From: Actinokineospora globicatena
GTDB taxonomy: Bacteria; Actinomycetota; Actinomycetes; Mycobacteriales; Pseudonocardiaceae
DNA length: 64,000 bases
Direction of reading: 5' to 3'
Assembly (NCBI RefSeq): GCF_024171945.1
Contig: NZ_JAMTCR010000006.1
Location: forward strand, 434,001 to 498,000
Below the pieces are notes generated by a model. The model worked only from the letters and a program-made list of their open reading frames with translations. It was not told the origin of the DNA and did no database searches. This document shows positions 15,368 to 23,994 of this stretch, piece after piece (positions within the stretch are counted from its first letter, which is position 1; every line of letters starts with the position of its first letter). The translations under genes were made by a program, and so were the position numbers.

Positions 15368-16962
15368 GCCGCCACCCCCGCATTTGCTGAAAGTTCTGAC
15401 CCTGGTGGCCCCTGCGCGGCCAAGAGCGCCCGGTCATACTCAGCCCGCCATGTCACCCGTTCTGCGATGGCGCGCATGACGAGGTGATCTCGGGGTGGTG
15501 CATTGCGGTCTCCGGGGGCGAGCTTGCGCCAGACCAGCGCCGAGGTATCTCGTGCCTGTTTGACGATGCCGACCGCTGCCAGCGTGTCTGCCACGAACGC
15601 TGATCGGTCGGCCCGATGGTCGGCGAGGGTCTTGCCCGACCACTTCCGCGACACCAGCACCCGCCGACCAGGCAGGCCGAGGGTGGTGCGGCGATGGGCG
15701 CGGCCCTTGCAGTGCCCCGGGGTGGTCCTAGAGGTGGCTCCGAGGGGTTGGACGCCGTAGAGGAGCCAGACCGCGCAGCGTGGCGAGCAGGGAGTCACTG
15801 TCAGTTCCGCGTGGAGTCGGTCGTGGTGGTCGCGTTGAGTGTGGGTGTCGGCCTGGACCACCTCGCCTGTTGATTTGGTGAGGTACTTGGTCAGGTAGCC
15901 GACATGTCGTCCGGCTTCCTCGGTGCCGCCCAGGATGCCCTTGGAGTGCACCTGCGGACCGAAGGTGGCCACGTGTGCCGGGGCCTGTACCTGGTCGAGT
16001 GCGTCGGCCCAGGTGGTGAGCGGCTGTCGCGTGTCCGGGTCGACGAATCCGGTCGTGTCCGGGGACCACACCGGTAGGTGGCCGCCGCTGTAGATGGGCT
16101 GGTCGTGGGCGGGCCACCAGACTTGGAGGTAGGTGGCTGCGGTGACCTGTCGCAGCACTTCGTGTGACACGGTCCCCCGGAACGCTGCGTGCAGATGTGG
16201 TGCCGCGCGTCGCTGGGGTTCGACGGTGGCGAAGTACTGCACGTCCCAGCCGACGACGCGGCGGAGGTTCTGCCACCACCGATCGATCAGAGAGGCGAAG
16301 TGGACCGCGTCTCGGGCTGCCCGCCGGTAGTCATACCGGTTCGGGTTGACGGGGGAGCCGTCGGAGCGGACGGGCCCGTAGGTGTCGCAGGTGAGGGTGA
16401 CGAACATCGAGGGCCGGAACCCACCCGCGTACTCACGACCTACCGTGCGCTTCTCCACCCGCCGCCGAGGCAGGTTCGGCGCCTCCTGACGCCTCTTGGT
16501 CGACCGCACCGGGGCGCGCTTGCCCGCGCCATCGGGGTTGGGCAGTCGACCACGGACACCGAGCTGGTGGAGTTCGGCATCTACCGAGCGGATCTCCTCC
16601 CGCAGGTCATCCGCGTCGGCACCATCCGATGACTGATAAGCGGCCACCAGGTCAGCCCGCAGTTCCGTGAGCGCCTGGTGATCACTGGTCGGTGTGCTCG
16701 TGGCGGTGGTGGGTTCCTCGGTGAGGTGCCAGCCTTCCCGGCACTGGGTCATCCGCAGGGACCGAGCCTTGCGAGCGCACGGCAGGCACACTGACTCCAC
16801 AGTGGAGCCACAAGGCACCCCGATGTACCGCACGGCACCGGTGTCGGAGTCGGTGACCTCCATGGTGAACGGGCGGGTACACACGCCGTGTTGTTCGGCG
16901 GTAGCACGGATGACATCACGCGACAGTGGGCCTCTGGTTGGAAGATCGACCACATTGGTCAT
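15364..16962 (-). CDS. Replication initiator of AICE 2
   Basis: 532 residues from ATG 16962, which overlaps the tra2 stop as ATGA. The frame stays open to 17442 but that part is antisense-like shadow over tra. Visible marks are a Cys pair (CLPCARKARSLR), the strand MFVTLTCDTYGPV, the HUH-like box PHLHAAFRGTV, and HVGYLTKYLTKS further on. These are the hallmarks of actinomycete AICE/plasmid rolling-circle replicases. A variable, basic linker (about residues 85-170) separates the Cys region from the catalytic part. Longer than the replicase of element 1 and not closely related to it. Confidence 0.9.
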   Translation of the reverse strand: MTNVVDLPTRGPLSRDVIRATAEQHGVCTRPFTMEVTDSDTGAVRYIGVPCGSTVESVCLPCARKARSLRMTQCREGWHLTEEPTTATSTPTSDHQALTELRADLVAAYQSSDGADADDLREEIRSVDAELHQLGVRGRLPNPDGAGKRAPVRSTKRRQEAPNLPRRRVEKRTVGREYAGGFRPSMFVTLTCDTYGPVRSDGSPVNPNRYDYRRAARDAVHFASLIDRWWQNLRRVVGWDVQYFATVEPQRRAAPHLHAAFRGTVSHEVLRQVTAATYLQVWWPAHDQPIYSGGHLPVWSPDTTGFVDPDTRQPLTTWADALDQVQAPAHVATFGPQVHSKGILGGTEEAGRHVGYLTKYLTKSTGEVVQADTHTQRDHHDRLHAELTVTPCSPRCAVWLLYGVQPLGATSRTTPGHCKGRAHRRTTLGLPGRRVLVSRKWSGKTLADHRADRSAFVADTLAAVGIVKQARDTSALVWRKLAPGDRNAPPRDHLVMRAIAERVTWRAEYDRALLAAQGPPGSELSANAGVAA

Positions 16963-18428
16963 GCCGCCGCACCTTCTTCCGGCTCCCGGCTGGGAAGGTG
17001 CACGATGGTGGCCGACGTGCCGACGATGTAGTGCCGCAGCTCCACCAGGTGCCCGTCGGTCACCTCGAACGCCCGCGCCCGCACCGGGTCCCGCTGTCCG
17101 TCGACCTTCACCCACGCGACACCAGGCGTGGACTCCGGGATCTCGTGCGCGGTGGCGCCCCGTGCGCGCACGCCGTCGCCCAGGACCATGTCCACCTGGG
17201 TGTGTTCGTCCAGGCGCATCGCGACACGGGTCGGGAACAGGTTCCGGAACGGCACGACCTCCTTGCGTGGGTCCTGCACGAACGCCAACACCCCGAAGCC
17301 CGGTGCCCGCCCCTGGGACGTGATCGTCTGCAACGCCGCCTGTGCCCGTTCCTTGAGCCGCTTGTCGGTCTGGTAGGCGATCAAGTCCGCCAACTCGTCG
17401 ATCACCAGCAACGTGAACGGCTCCCCAGTCTCCCGAGCCCACAACCGCCGCAACCCTCGATACGACGCGGCTCGTTCCCGCACCTCAACGGCCACGCTTT
17501 CGAGCAGAGTCACCGCGGCTTCACCGTTGTCATAGGCGACCCGGTCGAACAGCTCCGGAACCTGTCCCAACTCCATACCGCCCTTGGGATCCACGCCCAC
17601 CAAGCGCACAGCGCCTGCCTTCACCATGGGCGCGAGCTGCCAGAGCATCGACCACAACAGCGAGCCCTTACCCGCTCCGGTGACCCCCACGGTCAGGATG
17701 TGGCTGCCCAAGAGCCGCAACCGCCACGGCTTGCCCATCTCGGTGCGACCGATGATCACCCGTCGCAGGTCCGTCTCAGTGGCGCCCAACGCAGGTAGCG
17801 GAACTGAGGCCGCCAACGGGTCGGAGTGAACAAGGTCCAGTTCCAGCACTCCAGGGCGCACGACCCGCACCCGACACGATCGAGACCCAAACGAGTGCGC
17901 CAAGCCCGACGCCCGCGCTTCCCACTGCTCCGGCGCCTGCCCCCTGACCATCCGCACCCGAACCCGGTCACGCCACCCCTCCGACCGGACCCGCTTCAAC
18001 CTAGGCAGATGTTCACGCCGCCCCGCAGTCCCGGTCAGGTTCGACAGCCGCACCACCGTCCGCCACTGCGACGCGTACACCACCGCCCGCCGGTACTCCG
18101 TCCGCGCCCACCGCAACCACCGCGCATGTGTCTCGTGATCCCGCCACCACCACACGGATTGCGCAAGTACCAGAACCACCACCAGGCCGCCGAGAACCCA
18201 CGGCCCCAACCACACCCGCGCTGTCTGGCCCAGCAAGAACGCGGTCGCTGTGACCGGGTAGTACCAGGCGAACCGCACCAGCTTCGCCGTCAACCAGACC
18301 GCGAACCACGCCAACCCGAACGGCAACAGCACCAGCTTGGCCCTACCCGGCAACAAGGTCCACCACGGCAACCGGGGCCGAGCCACCTCCAACGGAGCTG
18401 GGTCAACCCACCTCCCCCCGCTATTCAT
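16959..18428 (-). CDS. FtsK/SpoIIIE-type DNA translocase (Tra) of AICE 2
   Basis: 489 residues from ATG 18428. Two to three hydrophobic segments near residues 30-105 (LLPFGLAWFAVWLTAKLV, YPVTATAFLLG, VLGGLVVVLVLAQSVWWW) anchor it. Walker A is GVTGAGKGS and Walker B FTLLVIDELADL. ITSQGRAPGFGVLAFVQDP is the conserved segment also seen in other Tra proteins. It would move double-stranded element DNA to the recipient. The start overlaps the upstream zinc-ribbon gene as TGATG. Confidence 0.93.
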   Translation of the reverse strand: MNSGGRWVDPAPLEVARPRLPWWTLLPGRAKLVLLPFGLAWFAVWLTAKLVRFAWYYPVTATAFLLGQTARVWLGPWVLGGLVVVLVLAQSVWWWRDHETHARWLRWARTEYRRAVVYASQWRTVVRLSNLTGTAGRREHLPRLKRVRSEGWRDRVRVRMVRGQAPEQWEARASGLAHSFGSRSCRVRVVRPGVLELDLVHSDPLAASVPLPALGATETDLRRVIIGRTEMGKPWRLRLLGSHILTVGVTGAGKGSLLWSMLWQLAPMVKAGAVRLVGVDPKGGMELGQVPELFDRVAYDNGEAAVTLLESVAVEVRERAASYRGLRRLWARETGEPFTLLVIDELADLIAYQTDKRLKERAQAALQTITSQGRAPGFGVLAFVQDPRKEVVPFRNLFPTRVAMRLDEHTQVDMVLGDGVRARGATAHEIPESTPGVAWVKVDGQRDPVRARAFEVTDGHLVELRHYIVGTSATIVHLPSREPEEGAAA

Positions 18429-18616
18429 CACCAACCACCCCGCACCGAGGTGTGCACCGGAGTCCCGATAGTGCTGAACTCCAACGCCAGCACGCCCAGG
18501 CACGCCGCACACTCCGTGTCACCGGGCAGCATCCGAGCGAACCGCTTGCACTTCCCGCATCGCGTCCGAGGGAGTCCCCTTGCGGAAACACCCCGATCAT
18601 CACCTACGATTGCCAT
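18428..18616 (-). CDS. Small zinc-ribbon protein upstream of tra2
   Basis: 62 residues with the motif CGKCKRFARMLPGDTECAAC (CxxC...CxxC), enough to bind one zinc ion. AGGAGCAGACA precedes ATG 18616. It is coupled to tra2 by a one-base overlap. No named family is recognised; similar short CxxC proteins accompany tra genes in other elements. Confidence 0.75.
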   Translation of the reverse strand: MAIVGDDRGVSARGLPRTRCGKCKRFARMLPGDTECAACLGVLALEFSTIGTPVHTSVRGGW

Positions 18617-18638
18617 TGTCTGCTCCTGCGAGTGGACA

Positions 18639-18683
18639 ACACAGAAGCGGAGCGGGCCGCCAAACCTAGATCCGCTTCTGTGT
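18639..18683. terminator. Hairpin between the activator block and the tra2 operon
   Basis: ACACAGAAGCGGA (18639-18651) and its exact complement (18671-18683) with a 19-base loop. On the minus strand it follows the genes ending at 18758. Confidence 0.65.
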
Positions 18684-18757
18684 CTACTTCCCCTGTGCCG
18701 CCGTGAAGGCATGCGGCATCGCCACGCGTGCTTGCGCATGGCGTGTCCCTTGTGGAC

Positions 18758-19072
18758 TTATGGCTTGTAGTAGCTACTTGGGTCGATCCGTGTTCCCGAG
18801 TCGGTCAACCTCCCTTCCCAGTCGCGGGCGATGTAGACCTCCGCCAGTGCCTCGTTCATGTGCCGGGTGTCGGTCTGTGCGATCGCCTGGAACACCTCTT
18901 GGCACCAGCGGTAGAACTCGATCCACTCCGCCCGGGGTGCGTTTCGTCGTGGTCCGGGCGATACGTAGGCCCGTCCGGCGGTCAGTGTCTCCGGGATCGG
19001 AGCCCGTGACCGCCACGAAGGGCGCTGGGAGATCACCGGGCGTTCTTCGCCGGGAACGATCTGGTCGCTCAC
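18758..19072 (-). CDS. Hypothetical protein of AICE 2
   Basis: 104 residues. A disordered N-terminal third (SQRPSWRSRAPIPETLTAG) precedes a helical part (APRAEWIEFYRWCQEVFQAI; NEALAEVYIARDWEGRL). The ATG overlaps the stop of the upstream gene as ATGA. It sits in the pra operon. No named family is recognised. Confidence 0.7.
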   Translation of the reverse strand: MSDQIVPGEERPVISQRPSWRSRAPIPETLTAGRAYVSPGPRRNAPRAEWIEFYRWCQEVFQAIAQTDTRHMNEALAEVYIARDWEGRLTDSGTRIDPSSYYKP

Positions 19073-19275
19073 GGGGTCTCCCGGGGGCTGGCTGCTTCGA
19101 GCTCGGCCCGGCCGGTCGCGATCGCTTCCGCGAGCATGTCCAGTGCGGCCCGATCGACGATGAGGACCACGGGGAAGGCTTTGCCAAAACGGATCTCGAC
19201 CCGGTCCGCGAAGGGCAACGCCTTCGCTCTGATGGGTAGGTCATCCGTGACGTTGACGTGGACCATGTCGCGCAT
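19069..19275 (-). CDS. Small hypothetical protein of AICE 2
   Basis: 68 residues from ATG 19275 (an ATG at 19266 is also possible). The product is beta-rich at first (VNVTDDLPIRAKALPFADRV) and ends with a helix (DRAALDMLAEAIATGRAELE). It follows the Pra-like gene by 16 bases and overlaps the next gene. Function is unknown. Confidence 0.65.
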   Translation of the reverse strand: MRDMVHVNVTDDLPIRAKALPFADRVEIRFGKAFPVVLIVDRAALDMLAEAIATGRAELEAASPRETP

Positions 19276-19291
19276 GTCTGTCTCTAGTCGC

Positions 19292-19705
19292 TCACGCCGC
19301 CGTCTTCTGTTCGCCAGCCGGTTTGCGGCCGGTAGTGGGCGCACGCATCCCGGTGGCGCGGAAACTGTGGGCGATCCGCCCCTTAGCGTTGGCATAGGGG
19401 GTCACCGTCAGCCCCTCGAACTCGACTGCCGCGAACGGGAAGCCGTTGGCCTTCTCCGGCGGTACCGGCTGGTGGTCGGCGGTCACCTTGACCTTGAACT
19501 CGGCACCGAACCGTGCTGCGTCCTCGTTCGCGTCCAGTGCCCGCACGATCCACACGAGCTGGCCGGTTTCCTTGTCCCGTTCCTGCTGCTTGGGCGCGGC
19601 CGGGTTGTCCGAGAACGCCATGGACGGCTCGACACCGAGCACGAACGCGCCCACAGGGAACACCTCCCCGAACTGGACCTGAAACCGCGTGGGGATGACT
19701 GGCAT
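19292..19705 (-). CDS. Pra-like activator of replication, integration and excision (AICE 2)
   Basis: 137 residues with AGGAGG before ATG 19705. The beginning VIPTRFQVQFGEVFPVGAFV, the middle QLVWIVRALDANEDAARFGA, and the end VKVTADHQ...FEGLTVTPYANAKGRIAHSFRATGMR match the small AICE/plasmid activator family typified by pSAM2 Pra. It is the first gene of the minus-strand block and faces an XRE repressor across an operator-bearing gap, as in pSAM2 where KorSA represses pra. Confidence 0.85.
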   Translation of the reverse strand: MPVIPTRFQVQFGEVFPVGAFVLGVEPSMAFSDNPAAPKQQERDKETGQLVWIVRALDANEDAARFGAEFKVKVTADHQPVPPEKANGFPFAAVEFEGLTVTPYANAKGRIAHSFRATGMRAPTTGRKPAGEQKTAA

Positions 19706-19803
19706 GATGCTGTTCCTCCTGGTCAGGTGCCCGGGCCTGTTCCCGGCATACCTAACTTTCGTCCACAATGGAGGACGGGAGCACCGCATGGCGGGACATC
19801 TAC

Positions 19804-19831
19804 GGACGTCTCGTGCTAGCTTAAGACGTCC
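19804..19831. promoter_or_regulatory. Operator-like inverted repeat between pra and the XRE gene
   Basis: GGACGTCT (19804-19811) and AGACGTCC (19824-19831) form a perfect 8-base inverted repeat; two half sites flank it (GGACATCT at 19794 and ACGTC at 19836). It lies 25 bases before the XRE start and is a likely binding site for that regulator. Confidence 0.6.
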
Positions 19832-19856
19832 CTAAACGTCACCGGAAGGGGTGACC

Positions 19857-20600
19857 ATGGCCAACGAACGACTCAGAGACGCGCTGCTCAGGAGCGGTCT
19901 TGACATCAACCAGGTCGCCAAGGCCACCAACGTCGACCCGAAGACGGTCGAACGTTGGATCACCCAAGGACGGACGCCGTACCCGCGTCACCGGCATACG
20001 ATCGCGTCCATGGTCCGCGAGACCGAGAACTATCTTTGGCCCGACGCCGTGGCTCCCGAGCGCAAGACCGAGATCGGCACGTCAGAGGTGGTCAAGCTCT
20101 ACCCGCACCGCCACTCGGTGCCTTCGGAGACCTTTGACCGGCTGTTGGACGGTGCCACCCGGCACATCGAGATCCTGATCTACGCAGGCATGTTCCTCGC
20201 CGACAACCCCCGCTTCATCCGCAGCTTGCAGGCCAAGGCCGCAGATGGCGTGAAGGTCCGCATCCTGGTCGGTGATCCCGCAGCACGAGCCCTGGCCCAG
20301 CGCGGCGACGAGGAGGGTATCGGTCGCGAGGCCATCCCGGCCAAGGCCCGCAACTCGCTGGCGTTCTTTCGGCCGCTCGCCGACGCCCCGGGCGCTGAGA
20401 TCCGGGTTCACGGCACCACGCTCTACAACAGCATCTACCGCTACGACGATGACATGTTGGTCAACATGCACGTCTACGGGTTCGTGGCTGGGCACGCTCC
20501 GCTGCTGCACCTGCGCAGGCTCTCCGGCGGGGACCTGTTCGAGACTTACTCGGAGAGCTTCGACAGCGTCTGGGGCTTGGCCAAGCCCCCTAAGTGGTAG
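19857..20600 (+). CDS. XRE-type regulator with C-terminal phospholipase-D-like domain
   Basis: 247 residues. The first 60 hold a helix-turn-helix (GLDINQVAKATNVDPKTVER, then WITQGRTPYPRHR). The rest (ETFDRLLDGATRHIEILIYA, then FIRSLQAKAADGVKVRILVG, then VHGTTLYNSIYRYDDDMLVN) has the strand-helix order of PLD-like folds, but I do not see an HKD motif, so a sensor or dimer role is more likely than catalysis. GGAAGGGG lies before ATG 19857. It is the divergent repressor of the pra block and is followed ten bases later by the Nudix gene, replacing KorSA in pSAM2 terms. Confidence 0.8.
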   Translation: MANERLRDALLRSGLDINQVAKATNVDPKTVERWITQGRTPYPRHRHTIASMVRETENYLWPDAVAPERKTEIGTSEVVKLYPHRHSVPSETFDRLLDGATRHIEILIYAGMFLADNPRFIRSLQAKAADGVKVRILVGDPAARALAQRGDEEGIGREAIPAKARNSLAFFRPLADAPGAEIRVHGTTLYNSIYRYDDDMLVNMHVYGFVAGHAPLLHLRRLSGGDLFETYSESFDSVWGLAKPPKW

Positions 20601-20609
20601 GAGACCTGT

Positions 20610-21077
20610 ATGGCCCGCACCGACTTCTACCACGACCCGAATGCGCCGACGCCGAACAGCATCGTCGTTGCCGTCACGGCATACATCACCAACGCCGACG
20701 GGCAACTCCTGCTGATCCGGCGTACCGACAACGACCTGTACTCGATCCCCGGCGGAGCGTTGGACGTGGGGGAGACACTGACACAGACGGTGGTTCGTGA
20801 GGTCAAGGAGGAGACCGGCATCGATGTCGAGGTGACGGGGTTGGTTGGGATCTACAGCGACCCGGGCCACGTCATCGCCTACGCCGATGGTGAAGTCCGG
20901 CAGGAGTTCTCGATCTGCTTCCGCGCGCAAGAGACCGGTGGGGCGCTGCGCACCAGCGATGAGAGCAAGGAAGTCTTGTGGCGGCCGCTCGATTCCCTTG
21001 ACGGGCTGAACATCCACCCGTCTATCCGGCTCCGGATCAGTCACGGCAGCCAGCAACAACCGCCGTACTTCACCTAG
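20610..21077 (+). CDS. Nudix hydrolase (Pif-like) of AICE 2
   Basis: 155 residues. The complete Nudix box G(x5)E(x7)REVKEETGI is seen at about 50-70 (GALDVGETLTQTVVREVKEE). AGGAGA precedes the ATG. The family hydrolyses nucleoside diphosphate-linked compounds. In pSAM2 the Nudix protein Pif blocks redundant transfer between element-bearing cells and its Nudix motif is required. The position directly after the divergent repressor supports the same role here. A strong hairpin starts at its stop codon. Confidence 0.87.
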   Translation: MARTDFYHDPNAPTPNSIVVAVTAYITNADGQLLLIRRTDNDLYSIPGGALDVGETLTQTVVREVKEETGIDVEVTGLVGIYSDPGHVIAYADGEVRQEFSICFRAQETGGALRTSDESKEVLWRPLDSLDGLNIHPSIRLRISHGSQQQPPYFT

Positions 21078-21120
21078 CCGGTGCTACACCGGGCGACGAC
21101 TCTCCCGGCGTAGCACCGGC
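21077..21120. terminator. Bidirectional terminator between Nudix gene and convergent hypothetical gene
   Basis: GCCGGTGCTAC (21077-21087) pairs with GTAGCACCGGC (21110-21120), with further CGGG/CCCG pairing inside the loop. It lies between two convergent genes. Confidence 0.8.
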
Positions 21121-21124
21121 GTGA

Positions 21125-21775
21125 CTAGGCGGTGTGCTTCTGGAGCCAGTCCAGGACCACGTCACCGAGTTGGACGCCGCTCATGCCCTCTAGGTCGTCT
21201 GTGGACAGTGGTGCCGTCACGGTCACTGCGGTTTTGTCGTGGAAACGGCCGTACACGCTGACTCTCGGCTCGCCCGGTTCGTCGGTTGCGTCGAGGTGCA
21301 GTGAGGTGTCTAGCAGGCTGTCACGCCACGCGAGGAGCTGACCGCACGATTCCGCGCGATCACCGGACACGAAGATCTCCACCCGACTGGACGGGCTCTT
21401 GGTGCTGAACAGGTTCACGCTGGCGACAGCCAACTCGTCGTGCCAGTAGAGGTGGTTGCGCACGACGTGGTTCAGGCGTGTCAGTTCGTTCCACACCAAG
21501 TTCGGGACGGTGATGACTGTGACGTCTGCCCGGTGGTACTGGAGCCAGCGGCACGCCTCCACGATGCGCGACGATACGGCGTCGAACTCGTCGATTTCAG
21601 CGCCCGTGCCGAGGGTGCCGTCCTCCACGCTGCTGCGGACCATGGCCGCGAACTTGACCAGGTCGTCGAGTTCCTCGACCAAGGACGGCACCCCTGGTGG
21701 CCATGGTGGCGGATTCTCCGAGGGCGTGGTGTTCCTCCTCCACCTACGAGGTAGGTCCTCCTGCGCTGAGTTCAC
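21125..21775 (-). CDS. Hypothetical protein, AICE 2 cargo
   Basis: 216 residues from GTG 21775, preceded by GGAG. The first 30 residues are low-complexity. The body contains SLVEELDDLVKFAAMVRSSV, VTVITVPNLVWNELTRLNHV and ASVNLFSTKSPSSRVEIFVS, a mixed alpha/beta soluble protein. It ends GVQLGDVVLDWLQKHTA. Alternative start codons are poor. No named family is recognised. It is monocistronic between a terminator and a divergent regulator gene. Confidence 0.7.
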   Translation of the reverse strand: MNSAQEDLPRRWRRNTTPSENPPPWPPGVPSLVEELDDLVKFAAMVRSSVEDGTLGTGAEIDEFDAVSSRIVEACRWLQYHRADVTVITVPNLVWNELTRLNHVVRNHLYWHDELAVASVNLFSTKSPSSRVEIFVSGDRAESCGQLLAWRDSLLDTSLHLDATDEPGEPRVSVYGRFHDKTAVTVTAPLSTDDLEGMSGVQLGDVVLDWLQKHTA

Positions 21776-22055
21776 GTGTGCTCCAAATGGTTGACGGTTG
21801 GGCAACCAAGGGTGGAGACGGGTGGCGGACCGATGCGAGACCACCGTGTGTCCCGCTGGTGGCCATCTCGCCAGGTCGCGGGGCTGAATCCTGACCGGGA
21901 TGTGTGCCGAGGGTTCTCACCGGGTGATATGACGGTCATATAGGGCCGGTGTATCGGTCTGGTTGTGGCGTGACCGGCGACCCCAGCCGTTGTTACCGTG
22001 GGTACCTGGCTGGCTACCAAGGGCGTGACCAGCGCTGATGCGGAAGCAGGCAAGC

Positions 22056-23384
22056 ATGAGCACCTGGGGTAACCCCAACGACAGACCCGATCCGGCGATC
22101 TGGGACCACCCCGTCATGCGGTCCGCCTTGGCCGAGCGCGACATCGTCACCGTCTATCGCACCTTGAAGCGGCACGGTGTCTCCCAACGTCGCATCGCGC
22201 ACCTGACCGGTCAGGCCCAGCCCGAGGTCTCTGCCATCGCGCGTGGCCGCCAGGTCCTGACCTATGACGTCCTGGCCCGCATCGCCGACGGCCTGGGCAT
22301 CCCCCGTGGCCTCATGGGCCTCGCTCACACCCCGACTGTGGAACCTTCCACCAGAGAGGCGGTGCCGACAGTGCCCGACCGTCGAGAGTTCATGGGCCTC
22401 TTGGCCAAGATCGCCATGGGCGCCACCCTCACCACCGCGGACTTGGCTCTCCTCAGCAGTCCCGCTGTCGCCACCCCTGCGCCGTCCCGTGTTGGAGCCA
22501 CCGAGGTCGACCAGCTCCGCGAACTCACTCGCGTGCTGTGGACCCAGGAACAACAGTTGGGCGGAGGCGCTGTCCGAGACGCCGTCATCGCCCAACTCGG
22601 CTGGGCGCGGTCGTTGCTCAACGCCGCCCACACGGACCAGGTCGACCACCAGCTCCGCGCCGTTCTCTCCGACCTCTTGGCGCTCGCTGGCTGGGCCTCA
22701 CAGGGAGTCGGCCTCTCTGGCGCCGCCCTCCGCTACACCGGCCAGGCCCTGGCCACTGCCCGCCAGGCCGACGACCCCATGCGCGAGGCTCTTGCCCTCA
22801 ACCAGATCGGCCGCATCTACACCCATTCACGCCACTACACCGAAGCCAACAATGCTTTCACTCTCGCAACCTTGTCCGCCGACCAATCCAACTCCGGCGA
22901 AACCCAAGCCCTCGTCCTTGCCTCTCACGCCCGCGCACACGCGGACTCCGGCCACCCTTTCCGCGCTGTGGACACACTTATCCGCGCAGAATCAGCCCTC
23001 ACTAACACCGACGACAACCTACTCCCGCAACCCCGCACATACACCTCAACACTCCTCACGGGCGAAACCGGCCTTATTTACACCACCCTTGCCACCAGGC
23101 AACCCGCCTACGCCACCCAGGCCATCGACACCCTCACCGCAGCCACCAACCAGTCCCACACGCTCCGTGCCAAGCGCCTGGCCTTCCTGCTCACGGACCT
23201 GGCCACCGCCCACCTCACCGGCGGAGACCCGGACACCGGAGCCCAGCTCGGTCACCAGGTCGCCGACATGGCATCCCACATCCGCTCCAACCGCCTCGCC
23301 GAACGACTCGACATCCTGCGCGCCGCCACCGACCTGCACCCGACGAACCCGCAGGTGATCGAACTCGGCCACCGCCTACCTTGA
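22056..23384 (+). CDS. Helix-turn-helix regulator with C-terminal TPR-like solenoid
   Basis: 442 residues from ATG 22056, with GGAAGCAGG upstream (ATG 22038 is the alternative). The N-terminal HTH (RTLKRHGVSQRRIAHLTGQA, then QPEVSAIARGRQVLTYDVLA) is the XRE/Cro type. A hydrophobic segment near residue 120 (FMGLLAKIAMGATLTTADLALL) resembles a leftover twin-arginine-like start (DRRE) found in many actinomycete HTH-TPR regulators. The last 280 residues form helical repeats. It overlaps the next HTH gene by 4 bases. Such proteins are peptide- or signal-dependent regulators; the ligand is unknown. Confidence 0.82.
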   Translation: MSTWGNPNDRPDPAIWDHPVMRSALAERDIVTVYRTLKRHGVSQRRIAHLTGQAQPEVSAIARGRQVLTYDVLARIADGLGIPRGLMGLAHTPTVEPSTREAVPTVPDRREFMGLLAKIAMGATLTTADLALLSSPAVATPAPSRVGATEVDQLRELTRVLWTQEQQLGGGAVRDAVIAQLGWARSLLNAAHTDQVDHQLRAVLSDLLALAGWASQGVGLSGAALRYTGQALATARQADDPMREALALNQIGRIYTHSRHYTEANNAFTLATLSADQSNSGETQALVLASHARAHADSGHPFRAVDTLIRAESALTNTDDNLLPQPRTYTSTLLTGETGLIYTTLATRQPAYATQAIDTLTAATNQSHTLRAKRLAFLLTDLATAHLTGGDPDTGAQLGHQVADMASHIRSNRLAERLDILRAATDLHPTNPQVIELGHRLP

Positions 23385-23758
23385 CCGTGAATCCGACTAG
23401 CGCCCCCGACGACTGGGTAGCTGTCGCGCAGACAATCAACGAGCGCATGACCTTCCTCGGCCTGCGACAACGCGAACTAGCTGACCGCTCGCACGTATCC
23501 CAGGCTGTTGTCCGAGAAATACAACACCGCACCATCGAGCGCCGGCGCAGCACCCGCACCCTCGAAGCAATCTCCACAGCACTCGGCCTACACCCCGACC
23601 ACCTCGACGACGTCCGCCAAGGAAATACCCCACGCCCGGCGGATGCGATCGAGGCAGATCCTGTGCCATCTCAACTGCGCTCGATCGAGCAGCAACTCGC
23701 CCTCATCGTGGACATGTTGGGCGACCTCCAGACGTGCAAGTGCAGATCAACCCACTAG
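23381..23758 (+). CDS. Second small XRE-type regulator
   Basis: 125 residues. An HTH (LRQRELADRSHVSQAVVREI) is followed by ISTALGLHPDHLDDVRQG and a short C-terminal helix. The frame begins at a TTG that overlaps the upstream stop (TTGA); GTG 23387 is the alternative. The overlap with the HTH-TPR gene suggests the two act together. It ends shortly before a hairpin that separates it from the convergent STAND ATPase. Confidence 0.75.
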   Translation: MTVNPTSAPDDWVAVAQTINERMTFLGLRQRELADRSHVSQAVVREIQHRTIERRRSTRTLEAISTALGLHPDHLDDVRQGNTPRPADAIEADPVPSQLRSIEQQLALIVDMLGDLQTCKCRSTH

Positions 23759-23823
23759 CCAGCGCCTTCCCCGGCCAGAGCTTGTCCCCAACCCTGCTGA
23801 ACTTGCCTCTATAGGATCAAGGG

Positions 23824-23845
23824 CCGCGCCGCCTACGCGGCGCGG
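23824..23845. terminator. Hairpin between convergent genes
   Basis: CCGCGCCGC, loop CTAC, GCGGCGCGG: a perfect 9-base stem between the XRE gene and the NB-ARC gene. Confidence 0.7.
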
Positions 23846-23994
23846 CGCTGTCGTGCCCGCCCGGTCCCAGCGCGGTCCGGATCCATCGCGCCAAGGCGCG
23901 GGCTCCCGCTCCGCTCCGCCCGCGCTGGCGCGCGGCCCAGCCGGCGTAGTGGTCCGGCCCCGCGCCACCCCACGCAGACGGCGCGGCCGAGCCG

